Assembly (NCBI GenBank): GCA_019694655.1
Contig: JAIBBN010000012.1
Location: forward strand, 34,007-98,006
DNA: 64,000 bases
Direction of reading: 5' to 3'
Source of the DNA: Leptospirales bacterium
GTDB lineage: Bacteria > Spirochaetota > Leptospiria > Leptospirales > Leptonemataceae
The notes below the pieces were generated by a model, which saw nothing but the letters and a program-made list of their open reading frames with translations, was not told the origin of the DNA and ran no database searches. Position 1 is the stretch's first letter; the number at the start of each line of letters is the position of its first letter. Position numbers and translations under genes: made by a program. This document shows, piece by piece, positions 26,260 to 34,787 of this stretch.

Positions 26260-28211
26260 CAGATGTAGTCTCCCGCTTCATCGCGTCGCTCGCGCGAATC
26301 CAGGACGTGGAAGCGCCGTATCCGGCCAAGGCGCACCGGGCTGACCTGTGCCAGCGGTATGTGAACTACTTTCTGCCCCAGCCGGGCAGCAATTTGCGTC
26401 AATCGTCTGGAAGGCGCCCTCGCCGAAAGGTGAACTACGGCGCGACGTTCGTTGTATTCGATAGCGGCGGCCAGCAGTCGATCCGCCGGTCGCGTAAATT
26501 CGGCATAGGAAGGGTCGGACCAGATATCGTGGAGCCTTCCGGGCGGGTGCGTAAGCATCAGTCCGCCATAGCGGCTCTGCAGTATGCCAGGTCCGACAAT
26601 GCGGCGGGCGGGGTCGCTTGCAAAAAATGCCATATCGCTTTCGCCGCTGTGCTCGCCCCACCAGACGACGCGCCACGGATGCTCGTCTTCGTCCTCATTG
26701 AAGATAATCACGACCGCGCCGGCATCCGCTGCGCGCTGGTGCGCGTCCTTGACAAAGATTCGACCCAGATGAAGATTGCGAATCGTTTCGCGATAGTCGA
26801 TCCCGTCCATCAAGCTGGAGCTGAATGGCAGCGTTCGCGACTCCAGCCCGCGCAACAGGGCGCTGGCGCTCTTCTGCAGGGTGCGGCCAAAATCTTCAAT
26901 GACCACATCTTCCGGAGGATAAGAACACATTCCGCCGCGCGACGCCTCGCGCCATTGTCCCGGATATCGTTCGCGCTCGAATCTGCGTTTCAGCCGCTGC
27001 GGAGCATCGCGCTTCTTGCGTTTGATCGGCAGCCGAAAGCGAATCATTCGACTGTCGCGAAATAGCTCTTCCAGCGTGATCTCGCGTTCCGGGAGACGAT
27101 TGCCGCGCAAGGGCGGAAGGACGTTCATCACATCGTAAAAAACGCGGGCGAAGTTATCGCCGCCAAAACCGCGGGCGGCCATTAACAGGCGGTAGGCCGA
27201 AGGCAGCACGTCGCCTTCCAGCAGACTCCAGTTACGAGCAAATCGAAAGAAGAGCTTTTCGCGCTGCGGCGGCGTCAGTTCGCCGCTATCCCTGTCGTAG
27301 CGTTCCACGACGTCGCGGTACAGTCGCCGCTGTAGCGTCTGTCGACGAAAGCGCAATACCTGTTGTAGACCGCGGCGTGCAAACAGCCACGCTGTGTTGA
27401 AGTAGCCGGGTTGTACCAGCGAGGCCGCTGATTTTCGGGCAAGGGCCGAGATCGTTGGCGCCAGTTGAGCCCCGCCCTCGCTCATTCGCTGCTGGCTGGA
27501 AAGCATTGCCTCCAGCGGCTCCTCCTCCAATACGCGATCGGGGGCCAACGCTGCAACGCGCAAACGCTCGACCTCAAAGGGGCCGTCCTCCATTTGAAAG
27601 AAGCGGCGCACTCCGCGAAGGTGACGCATTCCACAAACCAGCAGCAGCGGCCTTCGTTCGCTCAAGGTGTCGCCATAAACCTGCGCAAGGTTTCGCAACT
27701 CGGCGGCCATCTGGATTTCGCGCAGTTCATCAATCGCCTGGACTTCCTCCCCGCCGGGATGTAACTGCTGCACGGCAGCATAGGCCTCCCACATTGCCGG
27801 CGGCATCATTGCCTCCGATGCTGCAACTGTGTCCGGAAACGACTCGCCGATCCAGGCCAGCAGCCGGTCGTGAAAAAAATCTATGGGGTGGATGGGCAGG
27901 CCAGCGTCTTTGGCCGAACGCAGGGCTTCAACCAGCGGTTCCAGCGGTTCCAGGATAAAATGCAGCGGCGGCCGTTCTTCAGTCTGCTCCAGGGTGACGA
28001 CCGGAATCTGGTCGGCGTGTTCGAGCGCTGCATCGATGGCTGGCCACATCAATTCCGGAATTTCGATGGCCAGCGCGTATGGCGGCGCCTGGAGAAACAG
28101 ACGACGGAGCAGGGTTGTAAACTCCACCGCGCCATGCACAATCGGCAACGCGCGCAGGCCGCTGGCCAGCGGCACTGTCAGCGACTGATAGAGCAGTTCC
28201 GGTTCGTTCAC
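26256..28211 (-). CDS. ChaN/TraB-fold (DUF5682-like) protein with uncharacterised C-terminal half
   Basis: A 651-residue protein with a GTG start overlapping the MoxR stop. Residues about 20-205 follow the order seen in TraB/ChaN/DUF5682 proteins: ALPIVHGAVEFTTLL, ALAIEIPELMWPAI with acidic residues at 50 and 53, a LPIHPIDFF strand near 105-113, REIQMAAELRNLAQ near 164-177, and a closing LLLVCGMRHLRGVRRF near 189-205 (family: vvG..Hl.G). The remaining 440 residues match nothing I know; they include a basic stretch (FRLPIKRKKRDAPQRLKRRF) and a possible compact domain with VVWWGEHSGESDMAFF. DUF5682 proteins are known partners of MoxR ATPases in predicted conflict or quality-control clusters. 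Confidence 0.65.
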   Translation of the reverse strand: MNEPELLYQSLTVPLASGLRALPIVHGAVEFTTLLRRLFLQAPPYALAIEIPELMWPAIDAALEHADQIPVVTLEQTEERPPLHFILEPLEPLVEALRSAKDAGLPIHPIDFFHDRLLAWIGESFPDTVAASEAMMPPAMWEAYAAVQQLHPGGEEVQAIDELREIQMAAELRNLAQVYGDTLSERRPLLLVCGMRHLRGVRRFFQMEDGPFEVERLRVAALAPDRVLEEEPLEAMLSSQQRMSEGGAQLAPTISALARKSAASLVQPGYFNTAWLFARRGLQQVLRFRRQTLQRRLYRDVVERYDRDSGELTPPQREKLFFRFARNWSLLEGDVLPSAYRLLMAARGFGGDNFARVFYDVMNVLPPLRGNRLPEREITLEELFRDSRMIRFRLPIKRKKRDAPQRLKRRFERERYPGQWREASRGGMCSYPPEDVVIEDFGRTLQKSASALLRGLESRTLPFSSSLMDGIDYRETIRNLHLGRIFVKDAHQRAADAGAVVIIFNEDEDEHPWRVVWWGEHSGESDMAFFASDPARRIVGPGILQSRYGGLMLTHPPGRLHDIWSDPSYAEFTRPADRLLAAAIEYNERRAVVHLSARAPSRRLTQIAARLGQKVVHIPLAQVSPVRLGRIRRFHVLDSRERRDEAGDYIW

Positions 28212-29086
28212 TGCAGATAGCGCAGGGCATCGTCGCCGAGTACGCCCATCACCGAATCGTGCATCAGTCCGCGCAACTGCGAAGGCTCGCTGCGCAGGAC
28301 TTCGCCCAGCGACTCCGGCGTCGCCGGCAGTTCTTCCCGTTGACGGCGGGCGACGCCAAGCTTCAAGGCCATGCGCGTGATGTTGATGCCGTCGCGAACG
28401 GAGTAAGGCTCGTCGCTGGAATGAGCGCGTTGCAAAAAATCGACAACGTAGCGCACCAGCTCTTCGGGCGCATAGGGCATCTGGGCGCGGAGTATTTCCA
28501 GTTCCTCGTCGGCGTCGGCAAAGTCGATATAGATTTGCGGCTGCAGGCGACTCTGGATATACTCCGGGACTTCGTAGGTGGAAGCATCCTCATTCATCGT
28601 AGCGCAAAAACGAAATTCAGGATGCGCCTTTACTTTTACGCCAGCTACAATGGACTCAATGTAGCGACGATGATCGAGCAGGGGCGCCAGGGAAGCCCAG
28701 GACTTTTCACCCATCCGGTTTCCTTCGTCCAGCACAGCGACTCCGCCAGCGACCATGGCACTGACCAGCGCCGAGGCGACGTACTTGATTCGTCCGTTCT
28801 CGCCAAGTACCGGCGTGATCAGCAGATCTTCCGGTCGGGTATCCATAGTGGCCTGAAAGATGTAAACTGGACGTTGCAACTCCGCCGCCGCCGCACAGGC
28901 CAGAGTTGTTTTGCCAACGCCAGGGCGGCCAATCAAACGTGGATTCAGCGGCAAGTCCTCGGGATGCACCTGCATCCAGCAGGCCAGCAGCTGGTGCAGC
29001 ACATCGCGATTGCCCACCCATTCGGCGCGGATCTCGTCAGGTCGTCCCAGTTCGATGGAAACGCCGTCAACCAGAAGGGAGTGCAT
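28208..29086 (-). CDS. MoxR-type AAA+ ATPase
   Basis: About 292 residues from the ATG at 29086; a TTG at 29140 would add 18 residues. The AAA+ core shows Walker A (LIGRPGVGKTTLACA), Walker B (GGVAVLDEGNRMGEKSW, with the helix-2 insert region typical of MoxR proteins), sensor 1 (FRFCATMNED) and an arginine-rich region after PEYIQSRLQPQIYIDF. MoxR ATPases act as chaperones that remodel partners, often with von Willebrand or other effector proteins. Here the partners are most likely the two coupled downstream genes, since each junction is a GTGA overlap. It diverges from a DUF4380 gene. Confidence 0.88.
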   Translation of the reverse strand: MHSLLVDGVSIELGRPDEIRAEWVGNRDVLHQLLACWMQVHPEDLPLNPRLIGRPGVGKTTLACAAAAELQRPVYIFQATMDTRPEDLLITPVLGENGRIKYVASALVSAMVAGGVAVLDEGNRMGEKSWASLAPLLDHRRYIESIVAGVKVKAHPEFRFCATMNEDASTYEVPEYIQSRLQPQIYIDFADADEELEILRAQMPYAPEELVRYVVDFLQRAHSSDEPYSVRDGINITRMALKLGVARRQREELPATPESLGEVLRSEPSQLRGLMHDSVMGVLGDDALRYLQ

Positions 29087-29112
29087 CACTGGCAGGACGC
29101 CCTTGCCCCAGG

Positions 29113-29158
29113 GGCCCGTCAATTTGGATTGTCCTTTCAAGCCCTGGGCCGACGGGCC
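29113..29158. promoter_or_regulatory. Inverted repeat between the MoxR operon and the DUF4380 gene
   Basis: GGCCCGTC (29113-29120) and GACGGGCC (29151-29158) are perfect 8-base inverted copies with a 30-base spacer, inside the 84-base divergent intergenic region. It could be a shared operator. The arms are GC-rich in a GC-rich genome, so chance is not excluded, and it overlaps the MoxR reading frame if the TTG start is used. Confidence 0.3.
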
Positions 29159-29170
29159 GCCATGTAGAAA

Positions 29171-30094
29171 ATGGTCGCCCCTGAACCAACGGAGCTCTAT
29201 CGCCGAGCAGCATGGCGTCTGCGCAGTGAAAAACTGGAGCTTGGCTTTCTGCCTGGACCGGGCGGTCGTTTGATTTCATTGCGCTTCGAGGGCATGGAGT
29301 TGCTCTACGCTGATCTGGATCTGCAGCAGATATCTCCTGCTGATACGCTTCGAGCTTACGACAATGGCGGCTTTCCCTTGTGGGGCGGCGACAAGACCTG
29401 GGTAGCCCCGCAGGCGGCGTGGCCAGGTTCGCGTCCGTTGCGCGATCTGGATGGCGGCGAATACAGAAGGATCGAGAGCAAGGACTCCTTTATCCTTGAA
29501 AGCGCGCCTTGCTCTGAAACCGGCCTGCAAGTTCGACGGGAGTTCAGGCTGCAAGCCAATGTGGCGCATCTTGAGGAAAGCATTGTCAATTGCAGCGGCC
29601 ATGTGCGTGCGCTTGGCGTCTGGAATGTCAGCCAATTTCTGCGACCAGCTCTGGTGTTCGTGGCGGTTGAACCGCAGCAGCTGATCGCCCATGCCAATGA
29701 GGGGCAGTCTGTACAGTTGCTCTCGCAGCGAGTGCGCGCTGCGGCGTCCGGATGGTCGCAAATCGACTGTCAAAGTCCGGCCCATTTCAAGTACGGCGCA
29801 GTGACCGGCGCAGCGCCGCTCTACGCCCTGCTCATCCGCCAGCACAAGTGCGTTGGCGTGGAGCGAAGTTCGGCGGCCTTGCCCGGCGCCCGTTTTGCCC
29901 ACGGCGCCGATGTGGAAATATACAACTCTCCAGATCGCAACTATCTGGAGCTGGAGCGCCACAGCGCGATGGTCGATCTGGCGCCGGGGGAATGCATCCG
30001 TCTTGCACAGCGCTGGCGCTTTTGCAGCGCGCAGGCCGACGATGATCTGCCGGCCCTGCTGGCCCGATTCCAGGCCATGGCTTCGCTGGCCTGA
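29171..30094 (+). CDS. DUF4380 protein (aldose-epimerase-like fold)
   Basis: A 307-residue all-beta protein. LGFLPGPGGRLISLRFEGMELLY opens a galactose-mutarotase-like supersandwich; GGFPLWGGDKTWVAPQAAW is the block I associate with DUF4380 (GGdktWpAPq). The later YNSPDRNYLELERHSAMVDLAPGE matches the C-terminal part (y.....yvElE...p...l.PGe). The expected role is binding or epimerising a sugar or sugar-like compound; activity is unproven for the family. It diverges from the MoxR operon and converges on the M17 peptidase gene, 12 bases away. No signal peptide is seen. Confidence 0.78.
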   Translation: MVAPEPTELYRRAAWRLRSEKLELGFLPGPGGRLISLRFEGMELLYADLDLQQISPADTLRAYDNGGFPLWGGDKTWVAPQAAWPGSRPLRDLDGGEYRRIESKDSFILESAPCSETGLQVRREFRLQANVAHLEESIVNCSGHVRALGVWNVSQFLRPALVFVAVEPQQLIAHANEGQSVQLLSQRVRAAASGWSQIDCQSPAHFKYGAVTGAAPLYALLIRQHKCVGVERSSAALPGARFAHGADVEIYNSPDRNYLELERHSAMVDLAPGECIRLAQRWRFCSAQADDDLPALLARFQAMASLA

Positions 30095-30106
30095 GCGCTG
30101 TTACGC

Positions 30107-31636
30107 TTACGGCAGATCGAGTAGAAAACGCAACAGCGCCTTGACTGCGATTCCGGTGGCGCGGTCATCTTCCGTCATATCGCCGCCAGCGATATCCAGG
30201 TGCAGCAACGGCTGCTGTTCTTTGATTCCGCTCATCACGAAGGCGGCCGCGGTTTGTGCGCCGCGATTCTTTCCTTTCTGGACATTGCTAATGTCCGCGC
30301 CATCCAGCTTGCTGGCAATATCTTCGAAGTCTTCTTCAACCACATCCAGGGCGAAGCAGGGATCGCCGGCCAGTTCAGCGGCCTGTTCAAAGCGGTCGCG
30401 CCATGATCGCTGACGCGACATCAGTGCGATAGCGGGACCAACAGCGCGAGCCGCTGCTCCCGTCAAAGTCGCGATGGTCACAATCAATTCCGGTTGTTCG
30501 CGCTCCGCCATTGTCACGGCATCAATGAGCGTAAGTCTTCCCTCGGCGTCGGTGTGGCGAATCTCGACCTTCTTGCCGCAGGCCGTATCGACAATAGAAT
30601 CAGGCACCATAGCGTCGGAATCTATCATGTTCGGCGTGGCGGCGCAGAAAGCGTGCAATTCCAGACCCTCGACTTTAAGCTCGGCCACAGCGCGCAGCAC
30701 CGCCAGCGCTGTGGCGCCCCCGGTCATGTCGGCCTTCATCGAATTCATGTAGTCGTCAGGCTTTACCTGATAACCGCCGGTATCAAAAATAACGCCTTTG
30801 CCTACGAGAGCAATGCGATGCTTTACAGTTCCAGAAGGTCGATAGATACAATGAATCCATCGCGGCGGATCGCTTTGCAACGAACCGCGCGCCACGGTAT
30901 AGAAGCAGGGCATGTTGGTCTTGATCCACGGCAGATCTTCCTGAATCCGCGCTTCGACGTCGAAGGCTGCTAGAGCCCGCGCTTCCTCCGCCAGAGAGCT
31001 CGTGCGTTTGGCATTGGCTGGCATGTTCACCAGGTCCATGGCCAGGCTGCGCGCCCGGAGCGTCGCTGTCAGTTCCGCAGCCAGCTGTTTGCTTCGCGTC
31101 GGCGTCAGCGAGCTCGACACAAACTGCAGGCGCTCGACGGCAGGTCCGGGTTTGCGCGTTTCGCGAGATCGATAACAAAATTGGTGCACCGCTGCCGCCG
31201 CCGCCAGCCACAGCGCCGGAAGTCGGGGGTCTTCGGGTCCAAAGGGCAAATCAATGAAAACAGAACCAATCTTCTCCTGATGCACCGCATTGCGCAGTAC
31301 GCGAGCTATCGAAGCCTCAACGCGATGGTAGCGAAGCTTTGCCTCGGGACCCAGACCGATGGTCAGCGAGCGCAGGTCTCGTTGGCCGGCCCCGGCAAGG
31401 TTCAGGGCGACGTGCTTGCCCTGCTCTCCACAGAAGCGCTCGTCGGCCAGCAGTTCCAGAATGGGCGTAGCGCTGGCTGTGGCCAATCGCTGCAGCGCAT
31501 CGCTGGCGGCCAGCACAGGCTTGTCTTCTTCATTTGCAGCCGCTGCCTGCAGGCTCAAGCAGATCCACAAATCCGCGCGCTGCGGGACGCTGGAAAGAAA
31601 TTCAATCTGGAATTCGGCCGCTGCCATAGATGCCAT
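30107..31636 (-). CDS. M17 family leucyl aminopeptidase
   Basis: About 509 residues from the ATG at 31636 (another ATG lies at 31627). The C-terminal catalytic domain is intact: VGKGVIFDTGGYQVKP with catalytic Lys, MKADMTGGATAL, the metal/arginine signature HTDAEGRLTL and DIAGGDMTEDDRATGIAV. The signature usually reads NTDAEGRL; the Asn is His here, but the Asp, Glu and Arg needed for metals and catalysis remain. These hexameric enzymes remove N-terminal residues from peptides in the cytoplasm. The N-terminal domain (residues 1-170) is poorly conserved, as usual. Confidence 0.9.
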   Translation of the reverse strand: MASMAAAEFQIEFLSSVPQRADLWICLSLQAAAANEEDKPVLAASDALQRLATASATPILELLADERFCGEQGKHVALNLAGAGQRDLRSLTIGLGPEAKLRYHRVEASIARVLRNAVHQEKIGSVFIDLPFGPEDPRLPALWLAAAAAVHQFCYRSRETRKPGPAVERLQFVSSSLTPTRSKQLAAELTATLRARSLAMDLVNMPANAKRTSSLAEEARALAAFDVEARIQEDLPWIKTNMPCFYTVARGSLQSDPPRWIHCIYRPSGTVKHRIALVGKGVIFDTGGYQVKPDDYMNSMKADMTGGATALAVLRAVAELKVEGLELHAFCAATPNMIDSDAMVPDSIVDTACGKKVEIRHTDAEGRLTLIDAVTMAEREQPELIVTIATLTGAAARAVGPAIALMSRQRSWRDRFEQAAELAGDPCFALDVVEEDFEDIASKLDGADISNVQKGKNRGAQTAAAFVMSGIKEQQPLLHLDIAGGDMTEDDRATGIAVKALLRFLLDLP

Positions 31637-31793
31637 CGCTCCTGTTTGTTGCTCGGTCGCAGACCAGATCATCCAGGCGCGCCGCCTTTGCAAGGGCCAA
31701 ATCAGTGACAAAAAAAGAAATGACCTTCCCGGGGAAACATGCTTCTGCTGTGAACCGGCCTGTCCGGCCGGCCGTCTACTCTGGAGAGTTGCA

Positions 31794-32207
31794 ATGCGAC
31801 GACTGCTTTCCGTACTGCTGCTTGGCCTGACGCCGATCTCGCTGGTCGCGCTGCCGCCAATGATGCCGCTGGCGGAGCGCTTTCAGAATGCGGATGTAGT
31901 TGTCCTTGCCCGGCTGGCCGGCGGCGAGACGCGACCCTTCAGTGAAGTCAGTCAACATGCCAGCGTCTCTTTGCAAATTGAAGAACGACTGAAGGGCGAC
32001 GTTGCCAACCAGGTCTGGCTCTACTTCATGGTCTTTCCCTATTCCTATGAACGGCACCTCCGACAAGTTCCGCCGGATGGACGCTACTTTGTCTTTTTGC
32101 GGCGCAGCGCAGACGGCGCTCTATTGCCGATTGATCCGCGTCCTTTTGCCTTTGCACAATTCTCCGATGATACCCTGGCTCAACTGCGCAGCCTGGCCGG
32201 TCGCTAG
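31794..32207 (+). CDS. Small secreted protein upstream of the papain-like protease
   Basis: A 137-residue protein with signal peptide MRRLLSVLLLGLTPISLVAL and a well-placed GGAGAG-like ribosome binding site (GGAGAG, about 7 bases before the ATG). The mature part is a small beta-rich domain (ADVVVLARLAGGE, ASVSLQIEERLKGDVANQVWLYF, RYFVFLRRSADGALLP). Its pattern, a strand with an ERLKGD turn and then RYFVFL, resembles small NTR/TIMP-like secreted domains, but this is weak. It lies 42 bases upstream of a secreted C1 protease gene, so it may be co-expressed with it and act as a partner or inhibitor; that role is a guess. Confidence 0.75.
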   Translation: MRRLLSVLLLGLTPISLVALPPMMPLAERFQNADVVVLARLAGGETRPFSEVSQHASVSLQIEERLKGDVANQVWLYFMVFPYSYERHLRQVPPDGRYFVFLRRSADGALLPIDPRPFAFAQFSDDTLAQLRSLAGR

Positions 32208-32249
32208 CGCTTCTGCTGTTGCAGCGCCTCGAATTTACTGGAGCATCAC

Positions 32250-34736
32250 ATGAACAAAAACGTTCGCAAAGCTATCGTCTGGGCCGCACTGGTCCTGCTC
32301 TCGACAGCGGCCCTGATCCTGGCGCCCGGATACATGGCCCAGGAACGATTTGATCCAGCCAGCGTTCAGCCGGCGGATTGCCGCAATGGTCGATTTCGCT
32401 GCGGCTATCAGCCGCTCCCGGTCGATCGTTTTGCTGCCATCGAACTTTCAGAGCAAACGCAGGTTTCGCATCGCGGCCTGCCATCCAGCGTCGACCTCAG
32501 TTCAGGAATGCCCCCTGTTGGAAACCAGGGACAGCAGGGCAGTTGCGTGGCCTGGTCAACAACCTATTACACAAAATCCTTTCATGAGAATGCAGAACGC
32601 AGCTGGGGCTTTGATGCTCCGGTCAGCGGCGGACAGGGCGCGCACATTTTTTCGCCAGCCTGGACGTACAACCAGATCAATGGCGGTCGCGATGAGGGAT
32701 CGGTAATCAATAGCGCAATGAATTTGATGGTCCAGCGCGGCGCCGCCAGCTGGAAAACGATGCCCTACCGCGACAGCGACTACCGTACGCAACCCGGAGC
32801 GGCTGCACGTCAGGAAGCCGGCAGTTATCGAGCGCGCAGCTATCGCGCGATCGGCGGAACGGATCTCAATGCCATCAAGGCCGAACTGGCTGCCGGCAAT
32901 CCAGTGAACTTCGGCATCGCCGTCGACGAAAACTTCTACAGTCTTCAGGCTCAGGTTTACGATCGTCGCGGCGGACAGAACTACGGCGGCCACGCCATGA
33001 CTCTGGTCGGTTACGATGATAGCAAGCGATCGCCTGCGGGCCATGTCGGCGCCTTTAAGTTGATCAATTCGTGGGGTAACCAGTGGGGCGATCGCGGTTT
33101 CGGGTGGATCTCCTACCGTATGTGGCAGCAGCTCCAGCCGCAAGTGCTGGTAATGTACGATGTCCGCGAATCGCAGCCGCAGCCTCAACCCCAGCCGCAA
33201 CCTTCTCCCGCGGAATCGGAAGGCGAGGGTCGGCTCAATCCGCCAGCCGGCTTTACGGCAAGCAAGGGCAGCTTCACGGATCGGGTTGAGCTGCGCTGGT
33301 CCGCTGTGCAGGGCGCTACGGTGTACGTCCTTTTCCGTGCGCCGTCCACATCGCCCGATAACTTCCAGCAGCTCGGCTATGCACAGGAATTGTCCTACGC
33401 CGACACATCGGTTCAGCCCGGCGTTGCTTATCGCTACGGCATTGTGGCCGCGGCTTCCAACGAAAATTACTCTGATCCTGAGCGCAGCCCGGTTGCGGAA
33501 GGTTACGCTGCGTCGCGCCCGGCAGATACAAACGCTCGGCCGGCTAGAGTCGTCGGACTGGAAGGCGAAGCCAGCGGCGCTGCCGTCCGGCTGCAATGGA
33601 CGGCAACGGCCGGCGCCCAGCGCTATCAGATTGCTCGAAGGGACTCTCGAAATAACAGCTATCGCCTGATCGGCCAGAGTTCGCAAGCCACGCACACGGA
33701 TCGCGCCGCGGTGGTCGACGCCGAAAACGCCTACATTGTGCGTGCAGTCAACGGCGCCGGGGCCGGTCCATGGAGCTCGGCAACCAGCGTGCGCGTCGCC
33801 GGCCAAAATACGCCGCCCTCGGCGCCGCAGGGCGTAGAGGCTTCCAATGGAATCTATTCCGATCACATCGATGTGACCTGGCAAGCTGTGAACGGGGCGC
33901 AGAGCTACTACATCTATCGTTACGACTACGACGCGCAGAGCTGGAGCAGCCCGCAGCAGGTGCGCGCCAATCGATTCCGCGATGATAGCGAGGCGATTCA
34001 GAGCGGCGGCTGGTACGCCTACACAGTAGCCGCAGCCAATGGCGCCGGCGCCAGCGACTATGCCGAAGCGGCAATTGGACGGGCCAATCCCAATGCCGAA
34101 CGCGCCGGCAGCGCGCTCCCGCCGCCGGCCAATCTGCGCGCCGACCTGCTTCAACAGCAGCAGCGCGTAACATTGCGCTGGCAGCGGACGCCAGGCGCCA
34201 GCTCCTACTATGTTTTCCGGAAAAAGAAAGGGGAGAGTAGATACCAGCAGGTAGCCACGCTGCCAGCCGCACAGACAACTTTCAGCGAAAGGCTGCCGGA
34301 GCGCGGCGAACTTTATTTCTATGTAGTACGTTCTAAGCCGGAGCTTGGTCCGGAGTCCGAGGATTCCAATGCCGTAGCCGCTTTCGCTAACGCAGCTCGC
34401 GAGCGCGCCACCGAGCGGGCGCTGCCTGGATTCGGCTTCGATCGATTCGAAGGGCAGTGGCGCGGCGAGGCGTGGGACGGGGAAGGGCCGCCGGTTGAAG
34501 TCATTCTCATGCTGCGCGGAGACGGCGATCGTTACAGCGGCGAATTCCGCTACGGATCGCAGCCGACCCGCCGATTCCAGGGCGCCTTCGCCTCCGGCGC
34601 AACGGCAGTTGAATCGCCAGCTGGCTTGCGTTTGAATCTGCTGGGCGAGCAGGGCGAGGACCTCGCCAGCGTACAAATCCTGAGCGGCAGCCTTTCACAG
34701 ATGGAGCGCGATTTTACGGTTACGCGCAATCGCTGA
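32250..34736 (+). CDS. Secreted C1A (papain-like) cysteine protease with fibronectin-III domains
   Basis: An 828-residue protein with an N-terminal signal or anchor (AIVWAALVLLSTAALILAPG). Residues about 75-295 form a papain fold with all catalytic positions: oxyanion Gln93 and Cys99 (VGNQGQQGSCVAWS, spacing as in papain), His248 (GGHAMTLVGYDD) and Asn273 (LINSWGNQWGDRGFGWISY). A Gln-Pro repeat linker (about 303-312) leads to four fibronectin type III-like modules of about 90 residues, each with a W or Y core (LRWSAVQGATVYVLFRA; VTWQAVNGAQSYYIYRY), and a last beta domain (FEGQWRGEAWDGEGPPVEVI). It is probably a surface or secreted protease acting on host or environmental protein. A strong terminator follows. 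Confidence 0.9.
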   Translation: MNKNVRKAIVWAALVLLSTAALILAPGYMAQERFDPASVQPADCRNGRFRCGYQPLPVDRFAAIELSEQTQVSHRGLPSSVDLSSGMPPVGNQGQQGSCVAWSTTYYTKSFHENAERSWGFDAPVSGGQGAHIFSPAWTYNQINGGRDEGSVINSAMNLMVQRGAASWKTMPYRDSDYRTQPGAAARQEAGSYRARSYRAIGGTDLNAIKAELAAGNPVNFGIAVDENFYSLQAQVYDRRGGQNYGGHAMTLVGYDDSKRSPAGHVGAFKLINSWGNQWGDRGFGWISYRMWQQLQPQVLVMYDVRESQPQPQPQPQPSPAESEGEGRLNPPAGFTASKGSFTDRVELRWSAVQGATVYVLFRAPSTSPDNFQQLGYAQELSYADTSVQPGVAYRYGIVAAASNENYSDPERSPVAEGYAASRPADTNARPARVVGLEGEASGAAVRLQWTATAGAQRYQIARRDSRNNSYRLIGQSSQATHTDRAAVVDAENAYIVRAVNGAGAGPWSSATSVRVAGQNTPPSAPQGVEASNGIYSDHIDVTWQAVNGAQSYYIYRYDYDAQSWSSPQQVRANRFRDDSEAIQSGGWYAYTVAAANGAGASDYAEAAIGRANPNAERAGSALPPPANLRADLLQQQQRVTLRWQRTPGASSYYVFRKKKGESRYQQVATLPAAQTTFSERLPERGELYFYVVRSKPELGPESEDSNAVAAFANAARERATERALPGFGFDRFEGQWRGEAWDGEGPPVEVILMLRGDGDRYSGEFRYGSQPTRRFQGAFASGATAVESPAGLRLNLLGEQGEDLASVQILSGSLSQMERDFTVTRNR

Positions 34737-34743
34737 TTGTGGG

Positions 34744-34787
34744 GCGCGGCCAGCCCCTTCAAAAGAAGGGATTGCCGCGCTTTTCTT
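34744..34787 (+). terminator. Rho-independent terminator after the protease gene
   Basis: GCGCGGC (34744-34750) pairs with GCCGCGC (34774-34780), and an inner stem CCCTTC/GAAGGG (34755-34760 with 34765-34770) closes on an AAAA loop. TTTTCTT follows on the plus strand. It overlaps the last codons of the convergent hydrolase gene. Confidence 0.8.

Noticed and set aside
31755..31771. Hairpin CCGGCC-TGTCC-GGCCGG before the small secreted protein gene
   Set aside because: No T-run follows, the stem is only 6 bp, and CCGGCC-type words are frequent here; not enough to call a terminator or riboswitch.
32556..34676. Long antisense open frame (about 700 codons) opposite the papain-like protease gene
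   Set aside because: It mirrors the protease coding strand, has no recognisable domain and no ribosome binding site; long shadow frames are common at this GC content.
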